A stretch of DNA of 64,000 bases from Aquamicrobium zhengzhouense (GTDB lineage: Bacteria; Pseudomonadota; Alphaproteobacteria; Rhizobiales; Rhizobiaceae): NCBI RefSeq assembly GCF_016124105.1, contig NZ_JADGMQ010000002.1:434001-498000 (forward strand), in the 5' to 3' direction. Under the pieces are notes generated by a model. That model worked only from the letters and a program-made list of their open reading frames with translations. It was not told where the DNA came from and searched no databases. Made by a program: the position numbers and the translations under genes. How positions within the stretch are numbered: the first letter of the stretch is position 1; each line of letters starts with the position of its first letter. Positions 32,420 to 42,500 of the stretch are shown here, piece by piece.

Positions 32420-33490
32420 ATGGCTGCGATACTTGAAGACGGCAAGCTTCGGCTGACCGGCTATGTCGGCGACTATTATTTTGAAGACGGCTTTACCTCC
32501 GCTGATGTTGTCATGGCGCTTGCCGAAATCGACGATGAGGCTGACCTTGCCGTCCACATCAACTCTGGCGGCGGGATTGCGACGGAAGGCGCGGCAATCC
32601 ATGCGCTTCTTTCTGCCCGCCCAGGGAAGACGGATATCGTGGTTGAGGGGATTGCCGCCTCTGCCGCTTCCCTGATTGCCATGGCCGGGAACACGGTGAC
32701 GATGTCGGCCGGCGCGATCATGATGATCCATGATCCGAGCGGTTATACCTTTGGAACGTCCGCCGAGCACAGCAAGACGGTGGAAACCCTTGAGGCGCTC
32801 GCAACCGCGTATGCCCGGGTTTATGCCGCAAAAAGCGGCAAGAGCCCTGAAGAATGCCGTCAGATCATGAAGGCTGAATGGTGGCTGACGCCGGAGCGCG
32901 CCGTCGAGGAAGGCTTTGCCGACAAGACGACCGAGGCGATTGCCGATCCTGTCGCTGCCTTCGATTACCGGCTTTACGCACATGCCCCAAAGCGCCTCGT
33001 AGCGCTCGCGGCCAAAAAAGATTGGCGTCATGGCGATGCCAATGTGCCGGCGGCGTCCGCCGCAAAACCCAGTCAACCAAGGGAGCTACCCAGCATGACT
33101 GACAAGGAACGGGCGGACCAGCTTGCCGCCGAATTGACCGAACTGAAGGTGAAGGCCGAAACAAATGCGAAGGAGCTGGCTGAGCTTCGGGCCGAAAAGG
33201 AAGATCGCGAGCGCCAGGATGCAATCATGGCGCTGCCAGAAGCCAAGGGGCGCGAAGCGCAGGCAAAGACGCTGGCTGCAACCAAGGGCATAACTGCCGA
33301 TGCTGCAAAAGCAATTCTTGCTGCAGCCCCTTTAGCACCTGGCGGTGAGGAAGAAGATGACCTTGCCACTTTCGAGGCAAGACGGATGAACGGCGAGGGT
33401 TTGAGCGCAAGTGGAGCGGGACGTCCACGCGCCAAAGGCGACAAGTCCGTTCTTGCTGAAGCTGTGGCCCGCGCCAACAAGCGCCGCTGA
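32420..33490 (+). CDS. Head maturation protease (S49/ClpP-like) fused to scaffold
   Basis: 356 residues. The N-terminal 190 residues are a ClpP-like serine protease: LAVHINSGGGIATEG, the nucleophile Ser in EGIAASAASLIAMAG and the His in IMMIHDPS. The C-terminal part is a coiled-coil scaffold (LAAELTELKVKAETNAKELA) ending in basic residues. As in lambda gpC/Nu3, an in-frame internal start at 33095 (GGGAG upstream) would give the scaffold alone. It trims capsid proteins during prohead maturation. Confidence 0.88.
   Translation: MAAILEDGKLRLTGYVGDYYFEDGFTSADVVMALAEIDDEADLAVHINSGGGIATEGAAIHALLSARPGKTDIVVEGIAASAASLIAMAGNTVTMSAGAIMMIHDPSGYTFGTSAEHSKTVETLEALATAYARVYAAKSGKSPEECRQIMKAEWWLTPERAVEEGFADKTTEAIADPVAAFDYRLYAHAPKRLVALAAKKDWRHGDANVPAASAAKPSQPRELPSMTDKERADQLAAELTELKVKAETNAKELAELRAEKEDRERQDAIMALPEAKGREAQAKTLAATKGITADAAKAILAAAPLAPGGEEEDDLATFEARRMNGEGLSASGAGRPRAKGDKSVLAEAVARANKRR
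33095..33490 (+). CDS. Nested in-frame scaffold protein (internal start)
   Basis: ATG 33095 in the same frame as the protease has AGGGAG upstream at suitable distance and gives a 131-residue product starting MTDKERADQLAAELTEL. It comprises only the coiled-coil and basic tail. Lambda Nu3 is made from gpC in the same way. Production of the short form is inference from the ribosome site. Confidence 0.55.
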   Translation: MTDKERADQLAAELTELKVKAETNAKELAELRAEKEDRERQDAIMALPEAKGREAQAKTLAATKGITADAAKAILAAAPLAPGGEEEDDLATFEARRMNGEGLSASGAGRPRAKGDKSVLAEAVARANKRR

Positions 33491-33504
33491 CTGGAGATTC
33501 CATC

Positions 33505-34143
33505 ATGACAATCCTTACCGAAGACCGCTTCGCCGGAGCGGCGCATTATCTTGTCTCGGAAGCTCATGGCTATCGCTCGCGCGAACAGGCGGTGATTATC
33601 GCAGGCTCCGGGGTTCTGAAGCCGGGAACCGTCCTTGGCAAGATCGCGACCGGCACGGCAACGGCCGTTGCCAACCAGGGCAATACAGGAGATGCAACCA
33701 TCTCCGAAATTGCCTTGAAGTCCGGCGCCAAGGCAGGGACCTACAGCGTCACCTTCACCTCGGCCACCAAGTTCGACGTTCATGATCCGGACGGGTTCAA
33801 AATCAAGTCGGGGACGGCCGGAGCGGCCTACTCGGACGACATCGGCTTTACGATCACGGCCGGCGGCACCGCCATGGCCGCTGGTGATGGTTTTGCGATT
33901 TCGGTCGCACCTGGCACCGACAAATATGCGCCGTTTGATCCCTCAAAGAGTGACGGCAGCGAGGTTGCAGCGGCCATTCTCTATGAAGGCTGCAATGCCA
34001 GCGACAAGGATGTGCGTCGCACCGTCTCTGTCCGTGATTGCGAGGTTCATGCGCACGTTCTTGTCTGGGGTGAGGAGGTAAATCCTTCTCAGAAATCGAC
34101 CGCGCTCGCCGCCTTGGCGAAGTCCGGCATTGTCGGCCGCTAA
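33505..34143 (+). CDS. Head decoration protein D-like
   Basis: 212 residues. The N-terminal EDRFAGAAHYLVSEAHGYRS followed by VIIAGSGVLKPGTVLGKI matches gpD-type decoration proteins; AAAILYEGCNASD and the C-terminal KSTALAALAKSGIVGR also fit. It is longer than lambda gpD (110) because of a Gly/Thr-rich beta insert (about residues 60-130) seen in proteobacterial phages. It stabilises the expanded capsid. Confidence 0.85.
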   Translation: MTILTEDRFAGAAHYLVSEAHGYRSREQAVIIAGSGVLKPGTVLGKIATGTATAVANQGNTGDATISEIALKSGAKAGTYSVTFTSATKFDVHDPDGFKIKSGTAGAAYSDDIGFTITAGGTAMAAGDGFAISVAPGTDKYAPFDPSKSDGSEVAAAILYEGCNASDKDVRRTVSVRDCEVHAHVLVWGEEVNPSQKSTALAALAKSGIVGR

Positions 34144-34158
34144 GGAGGGCTGAGCAAA

Positions 34159-35184
34159 ATGGCACTTGTAACCGACATCTTTACCCAAAACGGCTGGGGC
34201 GTCGTCGACTTTCACGAAGAGATCGTTGAACGCACCGAGTTCAGGCCTCAGCTTCTGGGTTCGCTTGGAATCTTCGAGCCCGTCTATTCGCGCTCGCGCA
34301 CGATTGCGATTGCAGATCGTGACCGCACGCTCTCGCTGATCCCAACCTCGGAAATGGGCGCACCGCCTGCCGAGCTCATCCCACAGGGTGCGAAGGTGCG
34401 CCCGTTCAACACGACGCGCCTTGCCAAGGGATCGACCATCTATGCGGCAGAGCTTGCCGGGGTAACGGCGTTACCTTTCGATATCCAGACAAAGGATGTT
34501 GCGGCGGAGCTTGCCGACCGCACCCAGCAGATCATGAATGATCTGGAACTGACCTGGGAGCACATGCGCTTTGGCGCTATCCAGGGCAAGGTTCTTGATG
34601 CGGATGGTTCTGTTCTCATCGACTGGTTTGAAGAATGGGGCGTTGACGAGCCTGACGAGATCGATTTTGCCCTTGATGATGAGACCACTGACGTTCGCAA
34701 GAAGTGCCGGGACGTCAAGCGTGCCATGGTCAAAGCCTCAAAGGGTATCTGGACCCCTTCGACTCGCGTTGCTGCGCTTGTCGGCGATACGTTCTATGAT
34801 CTTCTCGTCAATCACAAGCAGATCAAGGAAACGAAGCTCGGCACCGAGCGCGCGTCCCTTCTTGAAGATATTGAGGGCTTTTCCGCGATCGAGATCGAAG
34901 GGATTACCTTCATCAATTATCGCGGCACCGATGACGATTCCACGATCGCGATCGACACTGACAGGGCAAAGTTCTTCCCCGTCGGCGCGCGAGGTGCCTT
35001 CAAGGTGGGCTTCTCGCCAGCAAACGAGTTCAAGCCATATCTCAATCAACGGGCTCGCGAATATTATGGCTTGATGCTGGCCGATACGTCCGGGCGCGAA
35101 GCCTGGGACCGGGTCGAGATCTATAGCTACCCGCTCTTCATCTGTACACGCCCGGAGATGATCCAGACCGGCAAGGCAAAATAA
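34159..35184 (+). CDS. Major capsid protein (gpE family)
   Basis: 341 residues, the size of lambda gpE. Visible family features: RSRTIAIADRDRTLSLIPTS, QGAKVRPFNTTRLAKGSTIY, DRTQQIMNDLELTWEHMRFG and the C-terminal AREYYGLMLADTSGREAWDR. It forms the HK97-fold shell of the head. It follows the decoration protein gene after 15 bases, the lambda order D then E. Confidence 0.93.
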   Translation: MALVTDIFTQNGWGVVDFHEEIVERTEFRPQLLGSLGIFEPVYSRSRTIAIADRDRTLSLIPTSEMGAPPAELIPQGAKVRPFNTTRLAKGSTIYAAELAGVTALPFDIQTKDVAAELADRTQQIMNDLELTWEHMRFGAIQGKVLDADGSVLIDWFEEWGVDEPDEIDFALDDETTDVRKKCRDVKRAMVKASKGIWTPSTRVAALVGDTFYDLLVNHKQIKETKLGTERASLLEDIEGFSAIEIEGITFINYRGTDDDSTIAIDTDRAKFFPVGARGAFKVGFSPANEFKPYLNQRAREYYGLMLADTSGREAWDRVEIYSYPLFICTRPEMIQTGKAK

Positions 35185-35186
35185 CC

Positions 35187-35570
35187 ATGCCTGTGGCTGC
35201 CCGCTTTCACACACTTCGCGACCGTGTCGTTGCCGCGGTCGACAAGACCTTCGCTGAACCGGTGAAACTTTCGTTCCTTAAAAAGGAGGAGGTGGATCCG
35301 GCACGGCCATCCGTCGAGATCGAAGCGGTGCTGAGGGTGGGCGGCGGCGAGGAGACGGGAATGAATGGCGGCTATGGTGCCACGTGGCGCACCCGGCTTG
35401 CGGCAGAAAAGGCCGAGCTTCACATCGATCGCGCGAGCTATCGCGGACCATTGCCGGAAAGGGGCGACCGCGTACAGACGCTTTCGCGTCATGGCAAGCC
35501 CTGGTTTGAGGTGCTTCGGGTTGATGATCGTGGTGAAGCCAGGCTTGTTCTTGAACTTGGGATTATATGA
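35187..35570 (+). CDS. Head-tail joining protein (probable)
   Basis: 127 residues directly after the capsid gene. The C-terminal part (RGPLPERGDRVQTLSRHGKP with WFEVLRVDDRGEARLVLELG) has the beta-rich end of head-tail joining proteins. HIDRASYRGPLP is preceded by charged helices. The stop overlaps the next ATG. Position in the connector region supports the role; similarity is weak. Confidence 0.62.
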   Translation: MPVAARFHTLRDRVVAAVDKTFAEPVKLSFLKKEEVDPARPSVEIEAVLRVGGGEETGMNGGYGATWRTRLAAEKAELHIDRASYRGPLPERGDRVQTLSRHGKPWFEVLRVDDRGEARLVLELGII

Positions 35571-36379
35571 TGAGCCTTGCCCGCATCGCCCTTCGCATTG
35601 CCGCCGTCGAAGCCATCAAGGGCCGAACTCTTGTAGGCGACAACGTTCTTGACAGTCCAAACGGGGCGCTTGATGTCCAGGCGGACGGATCGCTGCGCAG
35701 CGAGGAAGAAAAGCCGTTTATCAGCATCTACACCGACTCCGGCAAAGTTGAGAATGTCGCGTCGCGCCAGCTTAACGAAAACGGAATCTGCGACATCGTT
35801 TTCGAGATGGGGATCTCGCAGGCGATGACCGACCTGGATCGGGAGACTGGCGTCACGAGCCTTGTCGGCATTGGCGTTCCCGCATCCGACCGTGCGTTCG
35901 AGTTCTTCCTTGATGTCGTTCAGCGGCAGATGTTCGATGCCCTGAACGATCCTGAAGATCCATGGGCGGAAATCTATCGCGGCCTGCAGTACGGAATTCG
36001 CAAGATAGAATATGCAGGTGCCCGTAACACCGATGATGGACAAAAGCTCGCCGGGCATCAGGTGAGGATCACGCTTGATCTGATTGATGATCCGGTCAGG
36101 GGCGAGGTGCTTGATGATGAGGCGCCGTTTCAAAAGTTTCTCAAGCAGCTCGAGGCGTCAAGTGATCCAGTCTACCGCAAGCAGGGGGCCACGATACGAA
36201 GCCTGATCACTGCAGAAGAAGAGTCCTGGCAGCAGATCCAGCGTCGCCAAGGCATGACGGCGGACGAGCTTCTTGCTCTTGGGCTTGGCCCAGTTGCAGG
36301 CGACGACGAGCGGGCAACGCCAGAATTTGCGCAAGGCCATCTTGAGCTTCCACATCGCGCGAACGTCGTGGAGGAATAA
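35567..36379 (+). CDS. Phage protein of connector/tail-completion region
   Basis: 270 residues; it overlaps the upstream gene (ATGA) and ends immediately before the GTG of the spike gene. The first third (IAAVEAIKGRTLVGDNVLDS) and the segment FEFFLDVVQRQMFDALNDPE are of a type found between capsid and baseplate genes in myophages. The C-terminus is polar. It may be a tail terminator or neck protein; I do not recognise a specific family. Confidence 0.6.
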   Translation: MMSLARIALRIAAVEAIKGRTLVGDNVLDSPNGALDVQADGSLRSEEEKPFISIYTDSGKVENVASRQLNENGICDIVFEMGISQAMTDLDRETGVTSLVGIGVPASDRAFEFFLDVVQRQMFDALNDPEDPWAEIYRGLQYGIRKIEYAGARNTDDGQKLAGHQVRITLDLIDDPVRGEVLDDEAPFQKFLKQLEASSDPVYRKQGATIRSLITAEEESWQQIQRRQGMTADELLALGLGPVAGDDERATPEFAQGHLELPHRANVVEE

Positions 36380-36895
36380 GTGGACAGCATCATTGCCCTC
36401 AAGATCGACCTGGAGATGCTCAAAACCGCCTTCGCCAATTCTCTGAAGGTCGGTCCGGTCGAGATGATCGACGCACAAAAAGGATATCGGCTCCGCCTTG
36501 GCGGTTCGGACGAAAAGCCGTTTCTCTCTCCCTGGTACCCGCATCCAGAAACTGGAAAAACCTCCGTTCCGCTCAAGAAGGGGCAGATCGTCGGCGTCAT
36601 CAACCCCAGCGGAGATCCGCGACAGGGCATCCTGATACGCGGCGGCTATTCGAACGAGCACTCAAGCCCGAACACCGACATGAACGCCAATGTGTTCGAA
36701 GATGCAGGAGTGCGGGTAACGATTGCAGATGGGGCGCTCCAGGTGAGTGTCGCCGCCGTTACCTTGACGATCAGCAGTTCCGGGCTTTCGATCTCCGGGG
36801 GCCGCGTCGAACATGACGGCAAGAATATCGGCTCGGATCATGTTCATGGTGGCGTCGTGCCGGGCGGGGCTAACACGGACGTTCCTGCGAACTAG
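36380..36895 (+). CDS. Baseplate assembly protein V (spike)
   Basis: 171 residues from GTG 36380, with GTGGAGG upstream. GPVEMIDAQKGYRLRLGG is followed by the OB-fold part (PLKKGQIVGVINPSGDPRQG) and a repetitive beta-helix (VRVTIADGALQVSVAAVTLT). The end IGSDHVHGGVV is the metal-binding HxH tip of P2 gpV-type spikes. It forms the membrane-piercing needle below the tail tube. Confidence 0.85.
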   Translation: MDSIIALKIDLEMLKTAFANSLKVGPVEMIDAQKGYRLRLGGSDEKPFLSPWYPHPETGKTSVPLKKGQIVGVINPSGDPRQGILIRGGYSNEHSSPNTDMNANVFEDAGVRVTIADGALQVSVAAVTLTISSSGLSISGGRVEHDGKNIGSDHVHGGVVPGGANTDVPAN

Positions 36896-36922
36896 CAGCA
36901 TCGATGAGCAAGGGGCGCAAAA

Positions 36923-37318
36923 ATGGCAGGCATTGATCGGCGCACGGGTAAGGTGATCGATAATCTGAGCTCCGCCTATCAGGGCGTCGAAGTAACGCTG
37001 GCGACCAGGATCGGCAGCCGGATCATGCGGCGTGAGTTCGGTGGCGGTGTTGTCGAACTTCTGGGGCGTGCGGTGGTGCCGTCTCTGTTTGCTGCCTGGC
37101 AGCAGCTGGTGGCAACGGCAATCGATCTTTGGGAGCCACGGTTCGCGGTGCGCAGGATCGTTCCCACCGGCTCGGTCGATCAGCTTCGCCTGGGCCAGGC
37201 TGGCCTCAGGATCGAGGCAGATTTCCGGCCGCGCGGCCATCTTGGCGACTTCACCGTGGAGCGCATGGTGAGCTTCACGCTCTTCTTTGGCGGCGGACGC
37301 GTCTCCGCGCTCGGCTAA
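36923..37318 (+). CDS. Baseplate wedge protein W (gp25-like)
   Basis: 131 residues of the GPW/gp25 family. The signature IGSRIMRREFGGGVVELLGR and EPRFAVRRIVPTGS is clear. It lies between the V-like spike gene and baseplate J gene as in P2. Gp25 nucleates sheath assembly on the baseplate. Ends 17 bases before the next start. Confidence 0.88.
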   Translation: MAGIDRRTGKVIDNLSSAYQGVEVTLATRIGSRIMRREFGGGVVELLGRAVVPSLFAAWQQLVATAIDLWEPRFAVRRIVPTGSVDQLRLGQAGLRIEADFRPRGHLGDFTVERMVSFTLFFGGGRVSALG

Positions 37319-37335
37319 ACCAGCGGATAAACATC

Positions 37336-38211
37336 ATGACCCGGTTCTCGACCGACGGCCTGCCACGGCCCGTCGTCATCCAGCCTGTCAGCTTCGATCA
37401 TGCATTTGAGCGCCGCCTTGGTGAGTTCGTCGACCTGATGCGTGCTGCTGGCATCGATTACGATGTCGAAGATCTTGAAACAGATCCTGCCGTTATTGCG
37501 GCGCAGGCGGCCGCATATGGCGACATGTATTTTGTTGCAGCGCTTAACGATGCGGCGCGGGTGATCCTCCTTCCTTCCTTTGCCGAAGGTACAGATCTTG
37601 ATCTTCAGGCGATGCGAGCCGGGCTGGGTGACAGGCCACGGCTTGAGGGAGAAAGTGATGCGTCCCTTCGAGAGCGGATCCGTCTTGCCTGGAAGGGCAA
37701 AAGTGCAGCTGGACCTGATGATTATTACAAGTCGGCAGCCCGCAATTTTTCTGGCCTCGTCAAGGATGTCGCGATCACCGCCGAAACGCGCAACTTCTCC
37801 GACCGGATCCTGATCGTTTCGGTTCTGACCAGCGAGGAGGGTGGTGTCCTGTCAGATGAGCTGCGCGACGGACTTTCGGTTGCGCTCAATGACCCCTCGT
37901 TTCGCTCCAGGAATGTGAGCGTTGAAGTTGTTCCTGCGGTCATCAGCACCAAGAACGTCAATGCGCATATCTATCTTTATCCAGAAACGCCTTCGAGCGT
38001 GATAGACCAAGCGCGCGAGGCGCTGATCGAGGCCATGGCAAAGGACCAGCGGCTCGGCTTTGATCTCACGCGCTCCTACGTCGAAAAGCATCTCCATCGT
38101 CCGGGCGTCCAGCGGGTTGAGCTTCAGGGGTGGACCAATGCCTACGCCGGGTTCAACCAGGCGATCCGCCTTGGTGCGATCAATCTGACGATGTTCCGGG
38201 TGACGCTGTGA
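37336..38211 (+). CDS. Baseplate protein J
   Basis: 291 residues from ATG 37336 (MTRFSTDGLP). The segments RFEGESDASLRER-like (LEGESDASLRERIRLAWKG), PDDYYKSAARNFSGLVKDVA and VQRVELQGWTN-like end match P2 gpJ. Gp J proteins form the wedge ring of the contractile-tail baseplate. The stop overlaps the gpI-like GTG. Confidence 0.87.
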   Translation: MTRFSTDGLPRPVVIQPVSFDHAFERRLGEFVDLMRAAGIDYDVEDLETDPAVIAAQAAAYGDMYFVAALNDAARVILLPSFAEGTDLDLQAMRAGLGDRPRLEGESDASLRERIRLAWKGKSAAGPDDYYKSAARNFSGLVKDVAITAETRNFSDRILIVSVLTSEEGGVLSDELRDGLSVALNDPSFRSRNVSVEVVPAVISTKNVNAHIYLYPETPSSVIDQAREALIEAMAKDQRLGFDLTRSYVEKHLHRPGVQRVELQGWTNAYAGFNQAIRLGAINLTMFRVTL

Positions 38212-39035
38212 GCGAAGCACTCCTGCCGCCAGATAGCGGCGCGGCAACGTCCGGCTATGCCAGGATCTGGGCCATATGGAGCGAGCTTGGTCCGCTGATC
38301 GGGACCATCAAGTCCTATGGCATCGCTCACGTTCCTGATGATTGGGTGCCCTGGTTCATCTGGGATCTCGGGCTTGAAGATGTCGTTCCTTATGTGCGCG
38401 ATTATCGGCGTGCTCTTGCCGAGGGACCCGAATGGCAGCGAACCCGCGGTACCGACCGCGGCATTGAGATTGGCATTGGCTGGGTTGAGTCTGCCGGCAA
38501 GGTAGCAGCGCCCGATCAGCGCCACTCCTGGTGGGAATTCCAGGTCGGCTTTGATGTTCCTGCCTCCGACATCGAGCAACTGCAGCAGCTGTTCGGCATC
38601 ATCAATCTTTCCAAGGCTGCCGAGGATGAACTCTTTCGGATGTTCTCGCCGGGAGCGGATTACCGTCCGGTGAGGATGGATCTTCATCGTTTCGATGAAG
38701 GTCAGATGGATGGATATTCCGGCGAGCGCCTCTGGGAAGGCGGCCCGATCATCTCGATGGGCTGGGTGGGTGCCTATGCCACTTCTACCGACACGAGCTC
38801 TGAATTTGCGATGCAGCGTAGCGACGCGAGCGCAGTTTGCTGGTTCGAGGGTCTTCGCCTTGATGCCGATCGCATGGGCGAAACAAGTCCCGCAACGCTG
38901 AACTCCGTCGCGGTCCTCGCGCTCGCAAATGACGACTATCTTTTCGACGACGATGTCTGGCCGCTGCGGTGGCCGCAAAGCTGGGAAGAGGCGGCAGAGC
39001 CTCATTCAGCCTCGACTTCATGGGGAGACATATGA
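38208..39035 (+). CDS. Tail protein I-like baseplate protein
   Basis: 275 residues from GTG 38208, overlapping gene J. The first 150 residues match phage tail protein I (DDWVPWFIWDLGLEDVVPYV, then LAEGPEWQRTRGTDRGIEIG). The C-terminal part (YSGERLWEGGPIISMGWVGA, FDDDVWPLRWPQSWEEAAE) is an extension not found in P2 gpI. Placement between J and fibre genes is the P2 order. The ATG of the next gene overlaps its stop. Confidence 0.78.
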   Translation: MSEALLPPDSGAATSGYARIWAIWSELGPLIGTIKSYGIAHVPDDWVPWFIWDLGLEDVVPYVRDYRRALAEGPEWQRTRGTDRGIEIGIGWVESAGKVAAPDQRHSWWEFQVGFDVPASDIEQLQQLFGIINLSKAAEDELFRMFSPGADYRPVRMDLHRFDEGQMDGYSGERLWEGGPIISMGWVGAYATSTDTSSEFAMQRSDASAVCWFEGLRLDADRMGETSPATLNSVAVLALANDDYLFDDDVWPLRWPQSWEEAAEPHSASTSWGDI

Positions 39036-39538
39036 GCGCCTATGTTCTGACGAGCCTTGGCCGCGCGGTCATGGCTGAAGCGCTTGCTGCGCTGCCCTTT
39101 GTGGTAGCGCTTTCAGCTGGTGATCCTGATTGGGATGATGCCTGGGGCGAGGTGAACCCGCCAACACCGTCGCTTGGGGCCAACGGGATTCTCGCCCTTG
39201 TCGGCTATGTGCGTCCTACCATCGTTGGCTTCGTCGTCGAAGACCCGGAAGGAATCATCGTCACCGATGAGGGGACGAAGTACTCGACCAGTGAAGCCCG
39301 CACCCGCAATTTGCGCATTCGCATCCAGATTCCGGCCGGAAGCTGGACCGGTGCCACCATTCGCGAGATCGGGGTCTTTGCCAATGCAAGTTTTGACGCC
39401 GGCATGCCCGCCGGCAAGACGGTTCTTGATGAAGGCGACGTGATCGCAGCTGGCGATCTTCTCCATCTTTCGTGGTTGCGACCGCAATTCCTTTCCGCCG
39501 GCACCAGCCTGATCCGCGACTTCATCCTGAGGGTCTGA
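39032..39538 (+). CDS. Tail fibre / baseplate-associated protein
   Basis: 168 residues. TSLGRAVMAEALAALPFVVA at the start and NLRIRIQIPAGSWTGATIRE with IGVFANASFDAGMPAGKTV resemble the N-terminal attachment domain of phage tail-fibre (gpH-type) proteins. WLRPQFLSAGTSLIRDFIL closes it. It overlaps the I-like gene and is followed after two bases by a very large DUF4815 protein; together they likely form the fibre base. Confidence 0.7.
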   Translation: MSAYVLTSLGRAVMAEALAALPFVVALSAGDPDWDDAWGEVNPPTPSLGANGILALVGYVRPTIVGFVVEDPEGIIVTDEGTKYSTSEARTRNLRIRIQIPAGSWTGATIREIGVFANASFDAGMPAGKTVLDEGDVIAAGDLLHLSWLRPQFLSAGTSLIRDFILRV

Positions 39539-39540
39539 CG

Positions 39541-42500
39541 ATGACGATCTCGAATGTTTACAACCGGCGCGAAAAGCCGGGCCACAAGGAGAAGCGCTAC
39601 GCCGAGACCGTCTTTCGCGGGCGTCAGTTCGTCGAGTCTGCCGAGCTCAACGAAACGCAGGACCTGGTCTATGACCGCATGCGTGAAGTGGGGGATGCCT
39701 CGCTTGGGCAGATCTCGCTCCGGGAAGGTGGCACCATCGTCGTTGATCAGGCCGGTGGCATCGTTCGCCTTGGCTCAGCCAAGGTCTGGGCAGGCGGCTA
39801 CATGCACAGCGTGCCTTCGGCTGTTCTGGAAGGCGTGCCGATGGTGGGCACGGTTGCCATCGGCATCGCCGTTGAAAAGGTTTTCGTTACCGAAGTCGAG
39901 GACCCGGATCTTGCAGGCATCGTTCCCGATACGGCTTCCCATGGCAGCGCACTCGGCGCCCGCGTTCGCTATGATGCAGTCTGGGCAACCGGCGGCGATA
40001 CGTTCTACCCGATCTACACCCTGATTGACGGTCACCTCCCGAACGAGGTTGTGGCCCCTCACGACACCTCGGCCGAGCGCGCTGTTGAACGGCACATTGA
40101 CGAGACGCATGGCAGTCATATCGTCGACGGCTTCGAAGTAACCGCAGGCGGGTTCGCCGACGGTCGCCAGACCTTCATCATCGGGGCGGGTGCACTTCGC
40201 GCTGCCGGCAAGAGCGTGCGCCGCGTGGCGGATCAGCGCTTCGTGCGTGCCGAAGATCCGGATCTCGTCCAGGTCAATGGAGAGCCTCAGGTCTATCCCG
40301 CGGGCGGCGTCGTCAACTTGAACAACGGGCCGATCGACAGCGTCCAGACCGTGACGGTGATCAAGGAAGTCACGCGCACGATCACCCACCAGATCGCAGG
40401 CGGATCTGACAACCTCCCGGAAACCCCGGTGTTCGCCATCGTCAGCGTCTCGCAGGGCGGCACCACTTACGTTGAGAACGCGGACTACAAGCTGACGAGC
40501 GATCGTGTGGACTGGTCGCCGGGTGGCGCTGAGCCATCACCCGGTTCGACCTATTCCGTGACCTATCGCTATGTGGCGACAGTCACGCCGAACGCGACCG
40601 ACCGTTTCTCGATCACACTTGGCGAGGCGGTGGTTGGCCTGCCGGTCTCGATCTCCTATCGGTACAAGCTGAGGCGTATCGACGTGATTGCGATCGACCA
40701 GGCGGGCAATGTGGTCTATTTGAAAGGCGTCTCCACAAAGTACACGCCGGTTCCGCCGACCGTGCCTGCGCCTCTCGCGCCTCTGGTTCGCGTAGAGAAT
40801 ATGTGGGGCATTCCGCCGATCCTCAGTGACCTCGGGCAACGCAAGCTCACCGAAGCTGAAGTTCAGTCGATGCTGCGCACGATCCTGACCATGTATGACC
40901 AGATCTCGCTGGTCTCGATGGAGCGGGATATTCAGGAACGCGATCCTGCTTCACGCCGGGGCTCGTTCGTGGACCCGTTCCGCGATGACAGCCAGCGGGA
41001 CATGGGCATTGCCCAGGACGCGGCGATTATCGACGGGGTGGTGACGCTGCCGATCGACGTGATCACGCTGATGTCGGACCTTGGTGATCAGCCAATCATG
41101 CTTCCTTACGTTACCGAGCCTGTGCTTTCGCAGCCGTACCGGACTGCCTCGCGTAAGATCAATGAGTATATGGCGTTCGATCCTCTGCCGGCAGCACTGT
41201 CATTGAAGCCTGCGGTTGACCGATGGAACCAGAGGCAGTCGACGTCGACCAGCAGCGAAACCGAATCCATGGTGAAGGTTGGCGTTTACCGGCCTGACCT
41301 TCTGGATACGCCCCTCTACGGGACCTCCAGCTTCGAGACGACGGTGACACGCAACGTCACCTCGAGGAGCAGCACCCGGGACTTGCCGAACCTTCGCTCG
41401 ATCTCGGTGGAATTCCGGGCCGAACGCATGGGCCCGGGCGAGCAGCTCGATGCAGTCACCTTCGATGGGATTGACGTCACGGCGTCGGTCACCGGAACAA
41501 AGGTGGCAGATGCGCAAGGCGTGTTGACGGGGAGCTTCATGATCCCGTCGGGCGTGCGCGCTGGCACCAAGCAGGTGATCGTCACCGGCAAGGGTGGAAC
41601 GCGCGGTCAGACCACCTTCACCGGCCAGGGCACGTTGACGGTCACGCAATACCACACCACGACGCATACTCACACGGTGGAGTCTGTCATCGACCCGGTC
41701 GCGCAATCCTTCGCGCTGCCGGTAACGAGGCAGATCACTGGCGTCAAGGTCGAGTTCACCAAGCGCGGCAACGCCAGCAATCCGGTGGTCCTAGAAATGC
41801 GGCCGATGGCCGATGGTGGCCTTCCGGGACTTGAGACGCTGGCAGAAGGCATCATCAGCGGCGGAGCGTTCAACGTCTCAAACCCGGATGTTGACCAGCC
41901 GTCCAACTGGACAGAGATCAGCTACCGCTTCCCGGTGGTGACACGTGCCAACGAGTTCCGCTGGTTTGCGTTGCTGACGTCTGATGCTGAGCATTCCGTT
42001 GCGGTTGCCCAGCTGGGCGACCAGAGCGATCCGAATGCACCGCGCGGCTACGATGCTCGTAAGCAGGAGTGGATCCGTCAGAACCTTCTGAATGGCGATG
42101 CTGCAGACGGGTCGAACGGTGTCTCGTGGAAGCTGCTTCCCGATACCGACCTCACCTGCCAGATCATGGCTGCCCGATATACGGCAACCAGCCGGACTGT
42201 CGTAATCGGTGAGTTCGACCTCGAGGAGATCAACGAGGACGGTATCTCCGACATTCTCGTTCTGCTGATTGTCGACCAGCCGTCGGAAGACTGCCGGGTG
42301 ACGCTCGAGATGGAGCGCGAAAGCGGTGAAGTCGTCCGCTTCGAGCCGGGGGTTGCCCTTCACCTGACCGAGTACCTGAAGGAGACTGTCGAGATCCGGA
42401 TGGTGCTGGCCGGAACAGCAACGCTGTCGCCTGTGGTCATGCCCGAATGCCAGATCATGTTCGGCCGCCTCAAAGAGGCTGCCACCTATGTGAGCGAAGC

